A stretch of 5,868 nt of DNA from Chitinophaga pinensis. GTDB lineage: Bacteria; Bacteroidota; Bacteroidia; Chitinophagales; Chitinophagaceae. The stretch lies in contig CAMCBE010000142.1 of the NCBI GenBank assembly GCA_945872805.1, positions 1 through 5,868 of the forward strand, written 5' to 3'. The notes under the pieces were generated by a model. That model saw only the letters and a list, made by a program, of their open reading frames with translations, was not told where the DNA came from and searched no databases. Both the position numbers and the translations under genes were made by a program. This document shows positions 1-5,868 of this stretch, piece after piece (the first letter of the stretch is position 1; each line of letters opens with the position of its first letter).

Positions 1-1323
1 TCCATTGCTTCTGCCTTGTTATCCAGTACACCTAAAGCCGGAACTATCAGTGGCACCAAGAAAAATGTATTGCTTGGAACAACTGAATTGGTATTGAGCA
101 ATGGGGTAAAAGTGAGTTTGAAAAAAACAGATTTTAAAAGCGATCAAATTCTGGTATCAGCTTCACGCTATGGCGGATTAACAAACTATCCAGTAGTTGA
201 TAAATACAGCGCAGAGAATACAGTAACGATGATATCTAATATGGGTATTGGTGCATTTTCTCCATCCGACTTAAAGAAATCGCTTGCTGGGAAAACGGTT
301 TCGTTGAGTCCTAGCATTTCAAATTATAATTCTGGTTTCTCTGGTAGCAGCAGTATAAAAGACATTGAAACATTTTTTCAATTGTTTTATTTATATGTGC
401 AAGAGCCACGAAAAGACACAGCACTCTTTAAATCTATACAACAACGTGGTAAGGCACAAGTGGCCATGTTAGGCGCTAATCCACAATTTTCATTCATTGA
501 TACCTTAACGCGTGTATTATATAACGACAATCCATTGGCACCAACTGCAGTTCCTAAAGTTGCCAATTTTGATATGATCAATATAGATCGCGTTATGTCA
601 ATTTATAAAGAACGTCTTGGAGATTTAGGCGGTATGCATATTTCAATCGTGGGTAGTTTCGATGAAGCTGAAATGATCGCATTGCTTCAAAAGTATGTTG
701 CCGGCCTTCCTGCAAAATCGAAAGCGACATATCTAGATAATAAGGTTAGGCCTTTCGAAGGGGAAAAGAATTTTCAATATAAAAAAGGCAAAGAAGATAA
801 GAGTTTAATTCTTGGTATTCTCAGCGGGGAAATTCCATACAGTGAAGCAGTTGATTTAAAATTGACTGCATTGAGTGATGCCATGAATATTTTAATTACG
901 GAAGAAATGCGTGAGAAAATACAGGGTATCTACGGTGGGGGTACAAATGTCAACTTCACAAGGATTCCTTATGGTCATTATCAATTCGTGTTGCAATTGC
1001 CGTGCGGACCAGCAAAAGTAGATACCTTGATTGCAGAATTCCACAATGAGTTAAATGCCATTGCAAATGATGGAATAAATATATCTTATGTAGACAAGGT
1101 TAAGAAAGCATGGATTGAAAAATACAGGGTAGATATGAAGAGCAATGAGTATTGGTTATCTGCATTGGAACAAATCAGTACAGCGGATTTAACCATCGAT
1201 CGTTTTCTAAACGCTGAAAAATATTATAATCAACTTACCTCTTCAGATATCAAGCAAGCGGCATTGATTATTAAACAATCAAAGGGCAAAATGATTGCGG
1301 TTCAAATGCCTGAGGGGAAGTAA
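1..1323 (+). CDS. M16-family zinc metallopeptidase, C-terminal half (5' partial)
   Basis: The frame is open from base 1 and ends with TAA at 1321-1323, giving 440 residues. No start belongs to this gene here: the TTG at 16 is only an internal Leu codon. The protein resembles the second half of two-lobed M16B peptidases (PqqL-like, usually above 900 residues). These proteases clamp unfolded peptides between two halves, and in Bacteroidota they are normally secreted to the periplasm. Visible landmarks, numbered from base 1, are a domain-opening strand LSNGVKV (32-38), the HISIVGSFD strand (213-221) that ends an M16 repeat, and an Arg-x6-Tyr pair (R304, Y311, in REKIQGIYGGG). The pair has the same spacing as the substrate-contacting Arg/Tyr pair of insulysin. 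The zinc-binding HxxEH motif belongs to the N-terminal half and is not visible, so catalytic competence cannot be judged. Family call is firm; substrate is unknown. The next gene has its own promoter, so this gene probably ends its transcription unit. Confidence 0.88.
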   Translation, partial: SIASALLSSTPKAGTISGTKKNVLLGTTELVLSNGVKVSLKKTDFKSDQILVSASRYGGLTNYPVVDKYSAENTVTMISNMGIGAFSPSDLKKSLAGKTVSLSPSISNYNSGFSGSSSIKDIETFFQLFYLYVQEPRKDTALFKSIQQRGKAQVAMLGANPQFSFIDTLTRVLYNDNPLAPTAVPKVANFDMINIDRVMSIYKERLGDLGGMHISIVGSFDEAEMIALLQKYVAGLPAKSKATYLDNKVRPFEGEKNFQYKKGKEDKSLILGILSGEIPYSEAVDLKLTALSDAMNILITEEMREKIQGIYGGGTNVNFTRIPYGHYQFVLQLPCGPAKVDTLIAEFHNELNAIANDGINISYVDKVKKAWIEKYRVDMKSNEYWLSALEQISTADLTIDRFLNAEKYYNQLTSSDIKQAALIIKQSKGKMIAVQMPEGK

Positions 1324-1410
1324 GGTTGAGGAACGTTTAGGAATGTTTAGAAAGGTTTAGGCCCTCAACCTCTCTCAACATTCCTCAACTTCTCTAAACC
1401 TCCCTCAACC
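1324..1410. repeat. Inverted array of 10-bp-periodic GTTKAG / CTMAAC hexamers
   Basis: The array starts immediately after the stop codon of the M16 gene. Four forward hexamers (GTTGAG at 1325, GTTTAG at 1335, 1345 and 1355) are followed by five reverse-complement hexamers (CTCAAC at 1364, 1374, 1384 and 1404; CTAAAC at 1394). Every step within each block is exactly 10 bp. The two blocks can fold into one long imperfect stem, for example GGTTGAGG 1324-1331 against CCTCAACC 1403-1410. It ends 10 bp before the -33 element of the next promoter. A role as a transcription terminator or mRNA 3'-end stabiliser for the M16 gene is plausible, although no T-tract follows. Multiple protein binding on one DNA face is an alternative. 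I do not recognise it as a named repeat family. The layout is certain; the function is inference. Confidence 0.8.
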
Positions 1411-1419
1411 TGCCTTTCC

Positions 1420-1450
1420 TTGCTATTCCCCCCAATTAAGCGTATCTTTG
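1420..1450 (+). promoter_or_regulatory. Bacteroidota-type promoter of the DEAD-box helicase gene
   Basis: TTG at 1420-1422 is separated by 20 bp from TATCTTTG at 1443-1450. This matches the Bacteroidota housekeeping sigma consensus (TTG-type -33, 19-21 bp spacer, TAnnTTTG -7) with no mismatch in the -7 element. Transcription would start near 1455-1458, leaving a leader of about 117 nt before the helicase start. No other perfect TAnnTTTG was found in the intergenic regions of the window. Confidence 0.8.
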
Positions 1451-1503
1451 CACTATTCATATACTCTCTCGACCGGCCAGTTATTCTTACGTGTCAAAGT
1501 TTC

Positions 1504-1550
1504 TCAGGTCTTTTTGGGCAGGCTATATACCACCTGATCACATTTAGGTG
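1504..1550 (+). promoter_or_regulatory. Helicase mRNA leader with a hairpin and a competing pairing
   Basis: In the predicted leader, CACCTGA (1531-1537) can pair with TTAGGTG (1544-1550) to form a 7-bp stem, including one G-T wobble, around a 6-base loop. It ends 23 bases before the start codon. The same CACCTGA arm can instead use ACCTGA (1532-1537) to pair with TCAGGT (1504-1509), across a 22-base loop. The two pairings exclude each other. Helicase genes of this class are often controlled through long leaders in response to cold, so a regulatory fold is possible. The pairings are visible; any role is inference, and short stems like these occur by chance. Confidence 0.3.
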
Positions 1551-1573
1551 TTCACATATTAAATCATATTACA

Positions 1574-2875
1574 TTGTTATTCAAGGACTTAAACTTAATT
1601 GAGCCGATCCTCAGGGCGCTCAACACAGAAGGGTATAGTACACCCACACCAATTCAGGAAAAATCAATCCCAGTTGCATTGGCTGGCCGCGACCTCTTAG
1701 GTTGTGCCCAAACAGGAACCGGTAAAACCGCAGCTTTTTCCATCCCAATTTTGCAACACTTGCACAATGCCAAGCAAGCAGGCGGCAAACAATACAACAG
1801 CATCAAAGCCTTGATATTGACCCCAACCCGTGAGTTGGCGATCCAGATTGATGAAAGCATTGCGGCTTATGGCCGTCACCTCGACTTAAAACACCTAGTT
1901 ATTTTCGGTGGAGTTTCTCAGCATCCGCAGACCGCTGCATTGCGCAACGGGCCAGATATCTTGGTGGCAACACCTGGACGCTTGTTGGATTTAATGCAGC
2001 AAGGGTACATCAACCTTGCCTTCATCAACATATTTGTATTGGATGAAGCAGATCGCATGCTCGACATGGGATTCATTCACGACGTGAAGAAAGTAATTGC
2101 CAAATTACCTACTAAACGACAGACATTATTTTTCTCAGCCACCATGCCAAATGAAATTGCAAAGTTGGCTGATAGTATTTTATTCGAACCGGTTCGGGTG
2201 GAAGTTACTCCTGTATCTTCTACAGCACAAACAATTGTACAGTCAATGTACTTTGTTGAAAAAAACGACAAGAAAAATCTTCTCATGCATATCCTTCAGG
2301 ATAGAGCGATAGAACGTGCGTTGGTATTTGCACGAACAAAACATGGTAGCGATAAGGTTGTCAATGATTTGTTGAAGCATGGCGTAAGGGCTGAAGCTAT
2401 TCATGGAAATAAATCACAAAATGCACGTCAGCGTGCGTTAAGTAATTTCAAAAGCGGGCATACACGCGTTTTAGTAGCAACGGATATTGCAGCACGAGGT
2501 ATTGATGTTGATAATTTGACACATGTTATCAATTATGAATTGCCGAATGTTCCGGAAACATACATTCACCGCATTGGCCGTACTGGTCGTGCTGGAGCAA
2601 GCGGTATTGCTTTTTCGTTCTGCGATAGAGAAGAAAAAGAATTTTTAAGGGATATACAGAAGTTGATTGGGAATACTGTTCCTGTTAATAGTGATCATCC
2701 ATTTGCTATGGCCGATACCTCAACGCATATCCGAAGAACATTACCACAAAATGCAGTTCAACGTCCGCATAATCATAATGCACGGAGGACCTTTGGAGCA
2801 GGAGATAGACCTAGCCGAAATGAACGAAGCGAAGGAAGTTCTTCTCCTAAAATATTGGTGAGAAGAAGCAGATAA
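1574..2875 (+). CDS. DEAD-box ATP-dependent RNA helicase, RhlE-like
   Basis: Complete, 433 residues. DEAD-box helicases unwind short RNA duplexes with ATP in the cytoplasm, typically in ribosome assembly, mRNA decay and cold adaptation. All core motifs are present: Q motif (GYSTPTPIQ, 20-28), Walker A AQTGTGKT (45-52), PTRELA (84-89), TPGR (133-136), DEAD (157-160), SAT (188-190), VFARTK (251-256), ATDIAARGID (302-311) and HRIGRTGR (332-339). A basic, Arg/Asn/Ser-rich, low-complexity tail (about 385-433) follows, as in RhlE-type proteins, and probably adds non-specific RNA affinity. I chose the TTG start at 1574 because it yields MLFKDLNLIEPIL, the usual N-terminus of this family. The frame holds no ATG between the upstream stop at 1535-1537 and that point. 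There is no Shine-Dalgarno sequence. Transcription is from the promoter at 1420-1450 and ends at the terminator at 2896-2927. Family is near certain; RhlE rather than DeaD/CsdA is inferred from length and the short tail. Confidence 0.95.
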   Translation: MLFKDLNLIEPILRALNTEGYSTPTPIQEKSIPVALAGRDLLGCAQTGTGKTAAFSIPILQHLHNAKQAGGKQYNSIKALILTPTRELAIQIDESIAAYGRHLDLKHLVIFGGVSQHPQTAALRNGPDILVATPGRLLDLMQQGYINLAFINIFVLDEADRMLDMGFIHDVKKVIAKLPTKRQTLFFSATMPNEIAKLADSILFEPVRVEVTPVSSTAQTIVQSMYFVEKNDKKNLLMHILQDRAIERALVFARTKHGSDKVVNDLLKHGVRAEAIHGNKSQNARQRALSNFKSGHTRVLVATDIAARGIDVDNLTHVINYELPNVPETYIHRIGRTGRAGASGIAFSFCDREEKEFLRDIQKLIGNTVPVNSDHPFAMADTSTHIRRTLPQNAVQRPHNHNARRTFGAGDRPSRNERSEGSSSPKILVRRSR

Positions 2876-2895
2876 TCTGTATGCTAAAAATTTCT

Positions 2896-2927
2896 AACCT
2901 CCATTGTTAAATGCAATGGAGGTTTTT
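2896..2927. terminator. Intrinsic terminator between convergent genes
   Basis: CCTCCATTG (2898-2906) pairs perfectly with CAATGGAGG (2914-2922) around a 7-base loop, extended by two A-T pairs, and is followed by five T at 2923-2927. It lies 20 bases after the helicase stop. On the minus strand the same stem is followed a few bases later by ATTTTT, so it may also end the convergent BNR-protein transcript, less efficiently. Confidence 0.85.
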
Positions 2928-2935
2928 AAGTTTAT

Positions 2936-2950
2936 TAGACTATTAGTCTA
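2936..2950. repeat. Short palindrome overlapping the BNR-protein stop codon
   Basis: TAGACTA (2936-2942) and TAGTCTA (2944-2950) form a 15-bp palindrome with one central base. Its right end is the TAG stop codon, read on the minus strand, of the BNR-protein gene. As RNA it could form only a weak 5-bp stem with a 5-base loop. It may be incidental to the nearby terminator. Confidence 0.4.
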
Positions 2951-4006
2951 GTGTATTTTATTCAAATCAATCCCCACGTGCTTCACCTTCTCCCTTTTCC
3001 AAGTATAGGAGATGTGAATTTTGCCATCGGACGTTTGTATTACGTAGGGATACGAAAATTCACCACCTACTTCGTTTTCTAGTACTAGCAAAGGCTCCCA
3101 ATTTATTCCATCATTCGATATGGCCACGTTTAATGGTGAGCGCGCACTCCATCCATTTTTTTCAGTAGCTAATGGTTTAACATGATTGTAAACCAATAAA
3201 TGCCGGCCGTCTTTTAATGTTATAGCATCTATTCCTGAATTATTATTTGGCATCGTGGTAGCCTTTAATGTACTCCATGTTTTTCCATTATCTGAGCTCC
3301 AGGTTTCATTGATGGTTCCGTTCTGACTCCTGCATAGAGCTTGTAATGTATTCTTATCGTGTCTTAATATTGCTGGTTGAATTCCACTGATTGATTTTCC
3401 GTCATTCAAATCTGGTCCTTTTGTCCATGTTTTTCCATTGTCTGATGTATACTCAAAATGAACTTTCCATCCCGTTTTTTCTGTGCTGGAAGGACAAATC
3501 AATACATCCTCTGTTGGAAACGGTTGGTTTCGGATGGGCCCTAGTATGCCATCTGGTAATTTTTCTGCCTTGCTCCAATTAATTCCGTTATCAGTTGATC
3601 GTTTCATCCAGCCAGTCCATTTATGTACGCTTGGACCGATTTTATAAAACAGGAGCAGTTCTCCGCCGGGTACCTGATAGAGCACAGGGTTATAGCAAGC
3701 ATACCTTGTTTTTTCATCAACGAAACCATCAGCAGCCAATGCGGGTTCAGACCATTTGCCATGTATATTAATGCTGGTATAGATGTTGACATCATAATAG
3801 CCTTCTCTTGTTCCGCCAAACCATGCGGCCATTAACCCTTTGGGTGTTTCAGTTAAGGTAGTAGCATGGCATTCTGGAAATGATGCCGTATCATAGATGA
3901 ATTCATCAACTATGATACCTTTTCGTTGATTTGATGGTATACTGCTGCGTTGAACTTGTGCTACAAGTGTAGTGCTAAAGAAAATGAAGGGGAGTAGAAG
4001 TTTCAT
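2948..4006 (-). CDS. Secreted BNR/Asp-box protein, predicted neuraminidase (sialidase-like)
   Basis: Complete, 352 residues, ATG to TAG. A signal peptide (MKLLLPFIFFSTTLVAQ, 1-17) with no lipobox Cys predicts export to the periplasm or outside. The body is a sialidase-fold propeller with Asp-boxes STDNGINW (137-144), TSDNGKTW (187-194), SSDNGKTW (237-244) and the shorter SNDGINW (297-303), plus a degenerate box lacking the Asp (78-85). Other conserved-looking blocks are PECHATTLTETPKGLMAAWFGG (44-65, written here for its position), R159, R226, and GEFSYPYVIQTSDG (315-328). It fits the bacterial and plant family annotated as predicted neuraminidase / exo-alpha-sialidase. The RIP-type arginine motif expected near the N-terminus of GH33 sialidases is replaced by ECHA, so release of sialic acid is not assured and another glycan may be the target. 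No sialic-acid catabolic gene is present. It converges with the helicase gene and is divergent from the outer-membrane protein gene. I saw no clear TAnnTTTG promoter upstream. Confidence 0.85.
   Translation of the reverse strand: MKLLLPFIFFSTTLVAQVQRSSIPSNQRKGIIVDEFIYDTASFPECHATTLTETPKGLMAAWFGGTREGYYDVNIYTSINIHGKWSEPALAADGFVDEKTRYACYNPVLYQVPGGELLLFYKIGPSVHKWTGWMKRSTDNGINWSKAEKLPDGILGPIRNQPFPTEDVLICPSSTEKTGWKVHFEYTSDNGKTWTKGPDLNDGKSISGIQPAILRHDKNTLQALCRSQNGTINETWSSDNGKTWSTLKATTMPNNNSGIDAITLKDGRHLLVYNHVKPLATEKNGWSARSPLNVAISNDGINWEPLLVLENEVGGEFSYPYVIQTSDGKIHISYTWKREKVKHVGIDLNKIH
3275..3445 (-). repeat. Near-identical 21-bp Asp-box repeats 150 bp apart within the BNR gene
   Basis: Bases 3275-3295 and 3425-3445 match at 20 of 21 positions and lie exactly 150 bp (50 codons) apart. 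They encode the SDNGKTW cores of two neighbouring Asp-boxes. A third, more diverged copy sits another 150 bp on, at 3575-3595 (box STDNGINW). The protein motif is a family property; the near-perfect match at DNA level is the notable part. Confidence 0.75.
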
Positions 4007-4055
4007 TATTCAAGTTAAAGAAATTTGGGGTTTGATTAAACGAATAATTAAACTC

Positions 4056-4067
4056 ACTTAGCTAAGT
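4056..4067. promoter_or_regulatory. Perfect 12-bp palindrome in the divergent intergenic region (candidate operator)
   Basis: ACTTAGCTAAGT is self-complementary throughout. It sits between the start codons of the minus-strand BNR gene (4006) and the plus-strand outer-membrane protein gene (4162), 49 bp from the former and 94 bp from the latter. A dimeric regulator acting on both genes could use such a site. The palindrome is certain; operator function is inference from position only. The rest of 4007-4161 shows no clear consensus promoter on either strand. Confidence 0.4.
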
Positions 4068-4161
4068 CATTGATTACCATTTAACATAATCTTCTCCTTT
4101 TTATAGAATCTAGCACATACTTTCACTAAAATTATTTGGTCTAATGACCAAGGCTAATATA

Positions 4162-5868
4162 ATGATAAGACTACTATTTCTCGCACTCACGTCTTTGCTC
4201 TTTAGCAGTGTCTTTAGCCAATCTGCGTTCCATATTTCTGGAAGGGTAATGGATACAGTAGAGAAAAAGGGACTAGAAAATGCCAATATCGTTTTAATCA
4301 AAGCTTCGGATTCAGTATTGGTGCAATCTATTCGATCTACGCATGAAGGTAAATTTGAGCTTAGTAATATTCCCACTGGGGCTTATCTAATTATGGCATC
4401 TTATCCCAAGTTTGCTCAATTTATTGACAGGGTAGAAGTAATCAATGAAGACAAAGACTTAGGTCTTCTGCCAATGGTAACTGCTTTTTTTTTGATGAAG
4501 GAAATCATCATAAAAAATTCAATAGCTACTATCAAAATAAAAGGAGATACCACAGAGTTTACCGCCGATAGCTTTAGGGTTACTCTCAATGCGGATGTGC
4601 AGGAACTCTTGCGCAAGATGCCCGGATTTCAAGTCAATGCTAAAGGAGAAATTATAGCATATGGTGAAAAAGTACAGAAGGTGTTGGTAGATGGAGAAGA
4701 GTTTTTTAGTGATGACCCTGCCGTTGTTACAAAAAATCTAAGGGCCGATGCAATTGACAAAGTGCAAGTCTTTGATAAAAAGTCTGATCAAGCTGCATTT
4801 ACTGGGATAGAAGATGGGCAACGTACAAAAACAATCAACTTAAAAATTAAAGAGGATAAAAAGAACGGCTATTTCGGAAAGATTGAGGCGGGGTCAAACT
4901 TTGGCCAATATAGCAATGGGAAATTAATGGCAAATTCATTCAAAGGAAAAAGAAAACTAGCAGCTTATGCAACCACAGCCAACAACCAATTCGAGGGGCT
5001 GGATTGGGGAGAGTCTAGAGCGTATGGTGACGGCGGAAATTTCGTTTCAGAAGTGGATGAAGATGGTTCAGTAATGATGATGTATAGTGGTGAGGGAAAT
5101 GATGAAGACAGCAAAGGGTTGCCAAATCAGCAAACAGTAGGCGCTTTTTATGGGAATAAGTGGAATAATATTTCAACAGCCAATTCAGGACAGTACCAAC
5201 GCTTGGGAACAGATTTAAATGCGTCTGCTTTTACAAAAACGTTGCTTGATGGGTATACGTTAGAAAGCTATCAAGAGAACGTGCAGTTGTTGGATAAAAA
5301 GCGCTATAAGTTGAGCAGCACAAACGAGTGGGGAACAGATAGCACAGGGTTGTTCAAGGTTGTGGTAAAAGGAATAAATACGTTGAAAGACGTGAATTCA
5401 TTTAATAGTGCGAAAACCCTTTTAGACAATCAAGCAAAAATCAATCAATCAAACAGGTCTTCATCTTTAAATGAAAATGATAAAAGCCTGAATTCAAACC
5501 TCAGTTTTAGGAAAAAATTTGACAAAAAAGGGAGAAGCCTTTCTTTCACCACAGATTTGAGTTTCAATGATAAAACTCAAGAAGGAAGTTTACAGGCAGA
5601 CAATACTTTTTATGATTTAGGACTGCCAGACCGATTAGAAAATATTGATCAACGTAAATCGGCTAATCAATTAGGAACTTCTATCGCAACAAATTTTATT
5701 TTTACAGAGCCCATTAGCAAAAAAAGTTTTTTGTTGTTTAAGTATGGACTAAGCATCGGCAAAAATGATGCAGAGAGAAATACTTTTAGCAAGAACAGTG
5801 CTGGAGAATATGCAAACTTGGTTGATTCGCTGAGCAATCATTTTAAGTTCAATACGTTCAATAACAAT
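4162..5868 (+). CDS. Outer-membrane beta-barrel protein with CarboxypepD_reg-like domain (TonB-receptor-like), 3' partial
   Basis: The frame stays open to the last base, giving 569 residues; the C-terminus is outside the window. I chose the ATG at 4162 because it begins directly with a signal peptide (MIRLLFLALTSLLFSSVFSQ, 1-20) and has AAGG eight bases upstream; an in-frame ATG at 4144 would add six residues. Next come a carboxypeptidase-regulatory-like beta-sandwich (about 24-105; ISGRVMD, then GKFELSNIPTGAYLI), a plug-like region (about 112-235; KGDTTEF, QELLRKMPGFQV, VLVDGEEFF) and, from about 236, alternating aromatic and polar strands of a barrel. This is the common Bacteroidota outer-membrane beta-barrel family related to SusC/TonB-dependent receptors. 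No TonB box is evident and the substrate is unknown. Bases 4485-4493 are a T9 run between the first domain and the plug. The divergent neighbour is the BNR protein, which may be co-regulated. Confidence 0.85.
   Translation, partial: MIRLLFLALTSLLFSSVFSQSAFHISGRVMDTVEKKGLENANIVLIKASDSVLVQSIRSTHEGKFELSNIPTGAYLIMASYPKFAQFIDRVEVINEDKDLGLLPMVTAFFLMKEIIIKNSIATIKIKGDTTEFTADSFRVTLNADVQELLRKMPGFQVNAKGEIIAYGEKVQKVLVDGEEFFSDDPAVVTKNLRADAIDKVQVFDKKSDQAAFTGIEDGQRTKTINLKIKEDKKNGYFGKIEAGSNFGQYSNGKLMANSFKGKRKLAAYATTANNQFEGLDWGESRAYGDGGNFVSEVDEDGSVMMMYSGEGNDEDSKGLPNQQTVGAFYGNKWNNISTANSGQYQRLGTDLNASAFTKTLLDGYTLESYQENVQLLDKKRYKLSSTNEWGTDSTGLFKVVVKGINTLKDVNSFNSAKTLLDNQAKINQSNRSSSLNENDKSLNSNLSFRKKFDKKGRSLSFTTDLSFNDKTQEGSLQADNTFYDLGLPDRLENIDQRKSANQLGTSIATNFIFTEPISKKSFLLFKYGLSIGKNDAERNTFSKNSAGEYANLVDSLSNHFKFNTFNNN

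Noticed and set aside
1324..1410. CRISPR array
   Set aside because: The units are 6 bp on a 10-bp period and invert halfway. There are no spacers of CRISPR length and no cas genes.
1420..1602. 60-codon plus-strand frame before the helicase
   Set aside because: It begins inside the promoter and overlaps the helicase start in another frame. It has no start context, and its composition looks non-coding.
1654..1879. Two minus-strand frames opposite the helicase
   Set aside because: They mirror the conserved Walker A and PTREL coding region of a clearly real gene and show no family resemblance.
4131..4138. ATTATTTG as a -7 element for the outer-membrane protein gene
   Set aside because: TTTG is present but the required TA two bases before it is absent, and it lies too close to the start codon. 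TACTTTCA at 4118-4125 is also a poor match.
4144..4146. ATG at 4144 as start of the outer-membrane protein
   Set aside because: It is in frame and possible, but it adds six residues before the signal peptide. The ATG at 4162 has better N-terminal architecture and an AAGG at suitable spacing.
4110..4376. 88-codon minus-strand frame opposite the start of the outer-membrane protein gene
   Set aside because: The plus strand here encodes a signal peptide and a recognisable beta-sandwich domain. The antisense product has no recognisable features.
1..5868. Mobile element, toxin-antitoxin or defence system
   Set aside because: No transposase, integrase, terminal inverted repeats, or small paired genes were seen. 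All four genes belong to ordinary chromosomal families.

Overview
The window looks like chromosomal DNA from a member of the Bacteroidota. It is AT-rich. It has a textbook Bacteroidota promoter (TTG, 20 bp, TAnnTTTG), start sites mostly without Shine-Dalgarno sequences, and a SusC/TonB-type outer-membrane protein that begins with a carboxypeptidase-regulatory-like domain. The gene styles suggest Chitinophagaceae or a close relative, but that placement is inference; there is no rRNA or marker gene here.

Layout, left to right. (1) Bases 1-1323, + strand: the C-terminal half of an M16-family zinc metallopeptidase whose N-terminal half lies outside the window. (2) Bases 1324-1573: a non-coding stretch. 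It starts with an inverted array of nine hexamers in two opposed blocks, each block on an exact 10-bp period. A clear promoter follows, then a leader of about 117 nt containing a small hairpin. (3) Bases 1574-2875, + strand: a complete RhlE-like DEAD-box RNA helicase that starts at TTG. (4) Bases 2896-2927: an intrinsic terminator between two convergent genes. (5) Bases 2948-4006, - strand: a complete secreted BNR/Asp-box protein of the predicted-neuraminidase type. (6) Bases 4007-4161: a divergent intergenic region with a perfect 12-bp palindrome. (7) Bases 4162-5868, + strand: an outer-membrane beta-barrel protein that runs off the right edge.

The genes do not form one pathway. The peptidase and helicase are separate transcription units, each followed by a stem-loop structure. 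The helicase and the BNR protein converge on one terminator. The BNR protein and the outer-membrane protein are divergent and share a 155-bp control region. That makes them the only pair for which co-regulation is plausible, for example glycan processing with envelope uptake, but nothing in the window proves it.

I found no mobile element, CRISPR array, tRNA, rRNA or defence system. The least explained signal is the 10-bp-periodic inverted array at 1324-1410. Secondary items are a T9 tract in the outer-membrane protein gene whose contraction by one base gives an immediate double stop, the divergent-region palindrome, and an Asp-box protein lacking the usual N-terminal sialidase arginine motif.
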